Source: JARIHD01 sp035629475 (GTDB lineage: Bacteria > Patescibacteriota > Saccharimonadia > Saccharimonadales > UBA4665). Taken from it: a stretch of DNA of 12,978 nucleotides. A program made the position numbers and the translations under genes. Shown piece by piece: positions 11,276 to 12,978 of the stretch (position 1 is the stretch's first letter; every line of letters starts with the position of its first letter). The notes below the pieces were generated by a model. It did not search any database and was not told the origin of the DNA. It saw only the letters and a program-made list of their open reading frames with translations. Where the stretch lies: positions 1-12,978 of the forward strand of contig DASPHS010000155.1 in NCBI GenBank assembly GCA_035629475.1. Reading direction: 5' to 3'.

Positions 11276-12067
11276 TTAAGGGGTGCGTCCAAAAAACTGC
11301 CCCTGATCGCCCGCCGAAAGGCCTTGCAGTTCACTGATAGTAACGAACTGATAGTGCTGCTTGAGAGCCTGGATGGCTGGCTCCAGAGCGTCCAGAGTGG
11401 CGTGGTATTTATCGTGCATCAGGATGATGCCACCAGGATGCGTATCGTGTATAAGATGCTCTGTTATTTTGGCCGGATCCTTACTCAACCAGTCGTCAGT
11501 ATCAATATCCCAGCGAATCATTGGCAGCCCCACATGCGCCCGGACGGCAGGTGTTACCGCACCGTAGGGTGGGCGGAAGATGCGTGGCACGGGCACGCCG
11601 GCACCGGCGATGACCTGCTGGGTGGATTGCAGTTCAGCCTGCATAGCCTCCGGGGTCAGTTTGGTAAAGTCAGCATGATTGTAGCTATGGTTACCGATTT
11701 CGTGACCCTCAGCGTGCATACGACGGACAATATCCTCCTTGCCTGGAACTTCACGGCCTATCAGGAAGAATGTCGCGCGCACCTGCTGCCGCTGGAGCGT
11801 ATCAAGTACTTGTGGTGTAATGCGGCGATCGGGGCCATCGTCAAAGGTAAGCGCCAGGCAGGCCACGACAGCGCAATCGGGAGACTGGCGAGCGGCAAAC
11901 GCCGGTGCGATAGCGCCCTTGACCTGCGAAGGAGCCACCGTAATGGCTGGCAGTGGCTGGGGCCTGCCGTGCAATCCCATACCCCAGACCACAAGACACA
12001 GGAGCGTAAAGCCCGCCAAAAACTGCGGACGTACCAGCCACTGTACATTACGCGCTATACCCCTCAT
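11276..12067 (-). CDS. Polysaccharide deacetylase, CE4 (NodB) family, membrane-anchored
   Basis: The 263-residue protein has an N-terminal basic stretch and one hydrophobic segment (about 15-33), consistent with an uncleaved signal anchor placing the enzyme outside the membrane. All five CE4 motifs are present: TFDDGPD (74-80; Asp76 base, Asp77 metal ligand), NHSYNH (126-131; His127 and His131 metal ligands), RPPYGA (165-170), WDIDTDDW (186-193) and ILMHD (215-219; His218). Such enzymes remove N-acetyl groups from peptidoglycan or related glycans, often giving lysozyme resistance; the exact substrate is unknown. It is divergent from ddl, another cell-wall gene. No ribosome site and no convincing promoter are seen for this ATG. 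Confidence 0.93.
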   Translation of the reverse strand: MRGIARNVQWLVRPQFLAGFTLLCLVVWGMGLHGRPQPLPAITVAPSQVKGAIAPAFAARQSPDCAVVACLALTFDDGPDRRITPQVLDTLQRQQVRATFFLIGREVPGKEDIVRRMHAEGHEIGNHSYNHADFTKLTPEAMQAELQSTQQVIAGAGVPVPRIFRPPYGAVTPAVRAHVGLPMIRWDIDTDDWLSKDPAKITEHLIHDTHPGGIILMHDKYHATLDALEPAIQALKQHYQFVTISELQGLSAGDQGQFFGRTP

Positions 12068-12120
12068 GTTCGTACTATTTTCTCAGATACAATTCAGTAA
12101 TGCCAGTGGTTAAAATCTTG

Positions 12121-12126
12121 TATACT
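12121..12126 (+). promoter_or_regulatory. -10 box of ddl (leaderless start)
   Basis: TATACT ends six bases before the ddl ATG, which puts the predicted start exactly on the A of that ATG at 12133. No ribosome site is present between them, in line with a leaderless mRNA. There is no good -35 box. Confidence 0.55.
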
Positions 12127-12132
12127 AGCAGC

Positions 12133-12978
12133 ATGTCAACAATTCTTGTCCTAGCCGGCGGCACGTCCGCCGAACGTGAAGTATCATTGCGCTCCGGCGC
12201 TGCCGTAGTCGAAGCCCTGCGCAGCAAAGGCCATACGGTCGAAACTGCGGACCCAGCCCAAGGTATTGCCGTGGGCTCCACTATTGATGTCGTGTTTCCT
12301 GCCCTCCATGGCAAAGGTGGCGAAGATGGCAGCATACAGGCCGTCCTGGAGGCCAGTGGTGTACGCTGTGTGGGCGCTGACGCCAACGCCTCTGCGCTGT
12401 GCTTTGATAAATGGGCGTATCGGACATTTGCCCAGGAGCATGGGCTACCAGTTCCTGCGGGCGAGATGGTTACCCTCGCAACGATGTGGGACTCACCGCT
12501 CTGCAGCAAGCCGTTCGTACTCAAGCCCTTTGATGGGGGTTCAAGCGTAGATACACATATTGTCCGCGATCCAAGTGCAGCGGATAAGGCTGCTATCGAG
12601 CAAAGCTTTACGCGCAACCAGCGCATGCTCCTGGAAGAATTGATCGAAGGCATAGAAATAACCGTTGGTGTGCTGGGCACGACCGTCCTGCCAGCCGTTG
12701 AAATTATTCCACCGGCTGATGGCGAGTTTGATTACGAGAACAAGTACAACGGCAAAACCCAGGAAATTACACCACCAACCCACATCACATCGCAGCAGCA
12801 TGCCAAGGCTCAGGAGCTTGCCCTACAGGCCCACCAGCTGACTGGCTGCCGTGACCTCTCGCGCACCGATATGATCGTTACCCCCGAGAGCCGTGTTGTT
12901 ATCTTAGAAACCAATACCCTGCCTGGCATGACCGATCAAAGTCTGTTCCCTAAAGCGGCAGCGGCCGGCGGACACGCC
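12133..12978 (+). CDS. ddl: D-alanine--D-alanine ligase (3' partial)
   Basis: The frame runs from ATG 12133 to the window end without a stop: 282 codons, and the last part is missing. It is a clear ATP-grasp Ddl: GGTSAEREVSLRSG (9-22; the Glu14 region binds the first D-Ala), PALHGKGGEDGS (56-67), FVLKPFDGGSSVD (128-140; ATP-binding lysine and glycine loop), LLEELIEGIEITVGVLG (166-182), FDYENKY (199-205), CRDLSRTDM (239-247) and LETNTLPGMTDQSLFP (258-273; Glu and Asn metal ligands, then the terminal D-Ala-binding loop). It makes the D-Ala-D-Ala dipeptide for peptidoglycan, so the organism builds its own wall precursor. Confidence 0.97.
   Translation, partial: MSTILVLAGGTSAEREVSLRSGAAVVEALRSKGHTVETADPAQGIAVGSTIDVVFPALHGKGGEDGSIQAVLEASGVRCVGADANASALCFDKWAYRTFAQEHGLPVPAGEMVTLATMWDSPLCSKPFVLKPFDGGSSVDTHIVRDPSAADKAAIEQSFTRNQRMLLEELIEGIEITVGVLGTTVLPAVEIIPPADGEFDYENKYNGKTQEITPPTHITSQQHAKAQELALQAHQLTGCRDLSRTDMIVTPESRVVILETNTLPGMTDQSLFPKAAAAGGHA

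Noticed and set aside
11234..12100. 288-residue plus-strand frame opposite the polysaccharide deacetylase
   Set aside because: It is antisense to a gene with all five CE4 motifs and has no recognisable family features.
12075..12680. 201-residue minus-strand frame opposite ddl
   Set aside because: It is antisense to a clear D-Ala-D-Ala ligase and shows Ser/Thr/Ala-rich composition typical of a shadow frame.

Overview
The window most likely comes from a Candidate Phyla Radiation (Patescibacteria) genome, probably Candidatus Saccharibacteria (TM7). This is inferred from compact, short housekeeping proteins (217-aa TrmD, 48-aa bL32 without a zinc finger), an rpsP-khpA-trmD locus with no rimM, and standard-code stop usage including TGA. 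No marker was searched, so the placement is moderate. The DNA is ordinary chromosome: no rRNA, tRNA, CRISPR, transposase or phage gene is visible.

Layout. (1) Bases 1-1762, plus strand: the 3' end of a membrane protein, translationally coupled to a membrane-anchored spermidine-synthase-like protein. (2) Bases 1759-2833, minus strand: sodN (nickel superoxide dismutase) followed by sodX (its S26-type maturation protease), then a separately promoted HxlR-family regulator. (3) Bases 2907-3776, plus strand: a divergent alpha/beta hydrolase. (4) Bases 3773-7918, minus strand: an RNA and translation block in the order rpmF, nusB, NUDIX, rnc, rpsP, khpA, candidate small RNA, trmD. It is divided by internal promoters and terminators. 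(5) Bases 8166-8633, plus strand: an orphan membrane-anchored protein. (6) Bases 8642-11113, minus strand: leuS. (7) Bases 11276 to the end: a CE4 polysaccharide deacetylase (minus) divergent from ddl (plus, cut by the window end), both concerned with the cell envelope.

How the parts work together. sodN and sodX are a complete substrate-protease pair: SodN carries an 11-residue leader ending exactly before the nickel-hook histidine, which SodX is expected to remove. The minus-strand block supplies ribosomal proteins, rRNA processing (RNase III, NusB) and tRNA modification. Several promoters are recognisable. For ddl, trmD and the hydrolase the -10 box lies so close to the ATG that the mRNAs should be leaderless or nearly so.

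The most interesting unexplained signals are two non-coding regions. One is a roughly 130-nt unit at about 4556-4689 with its own -35/-10 promoter, an internal hairpin and a GNRA-capped terminator, sitting where rimM normally lies. The other is a 118-nt nested inverted-repeat structure at 5841-5958 between rnc and rpsP.
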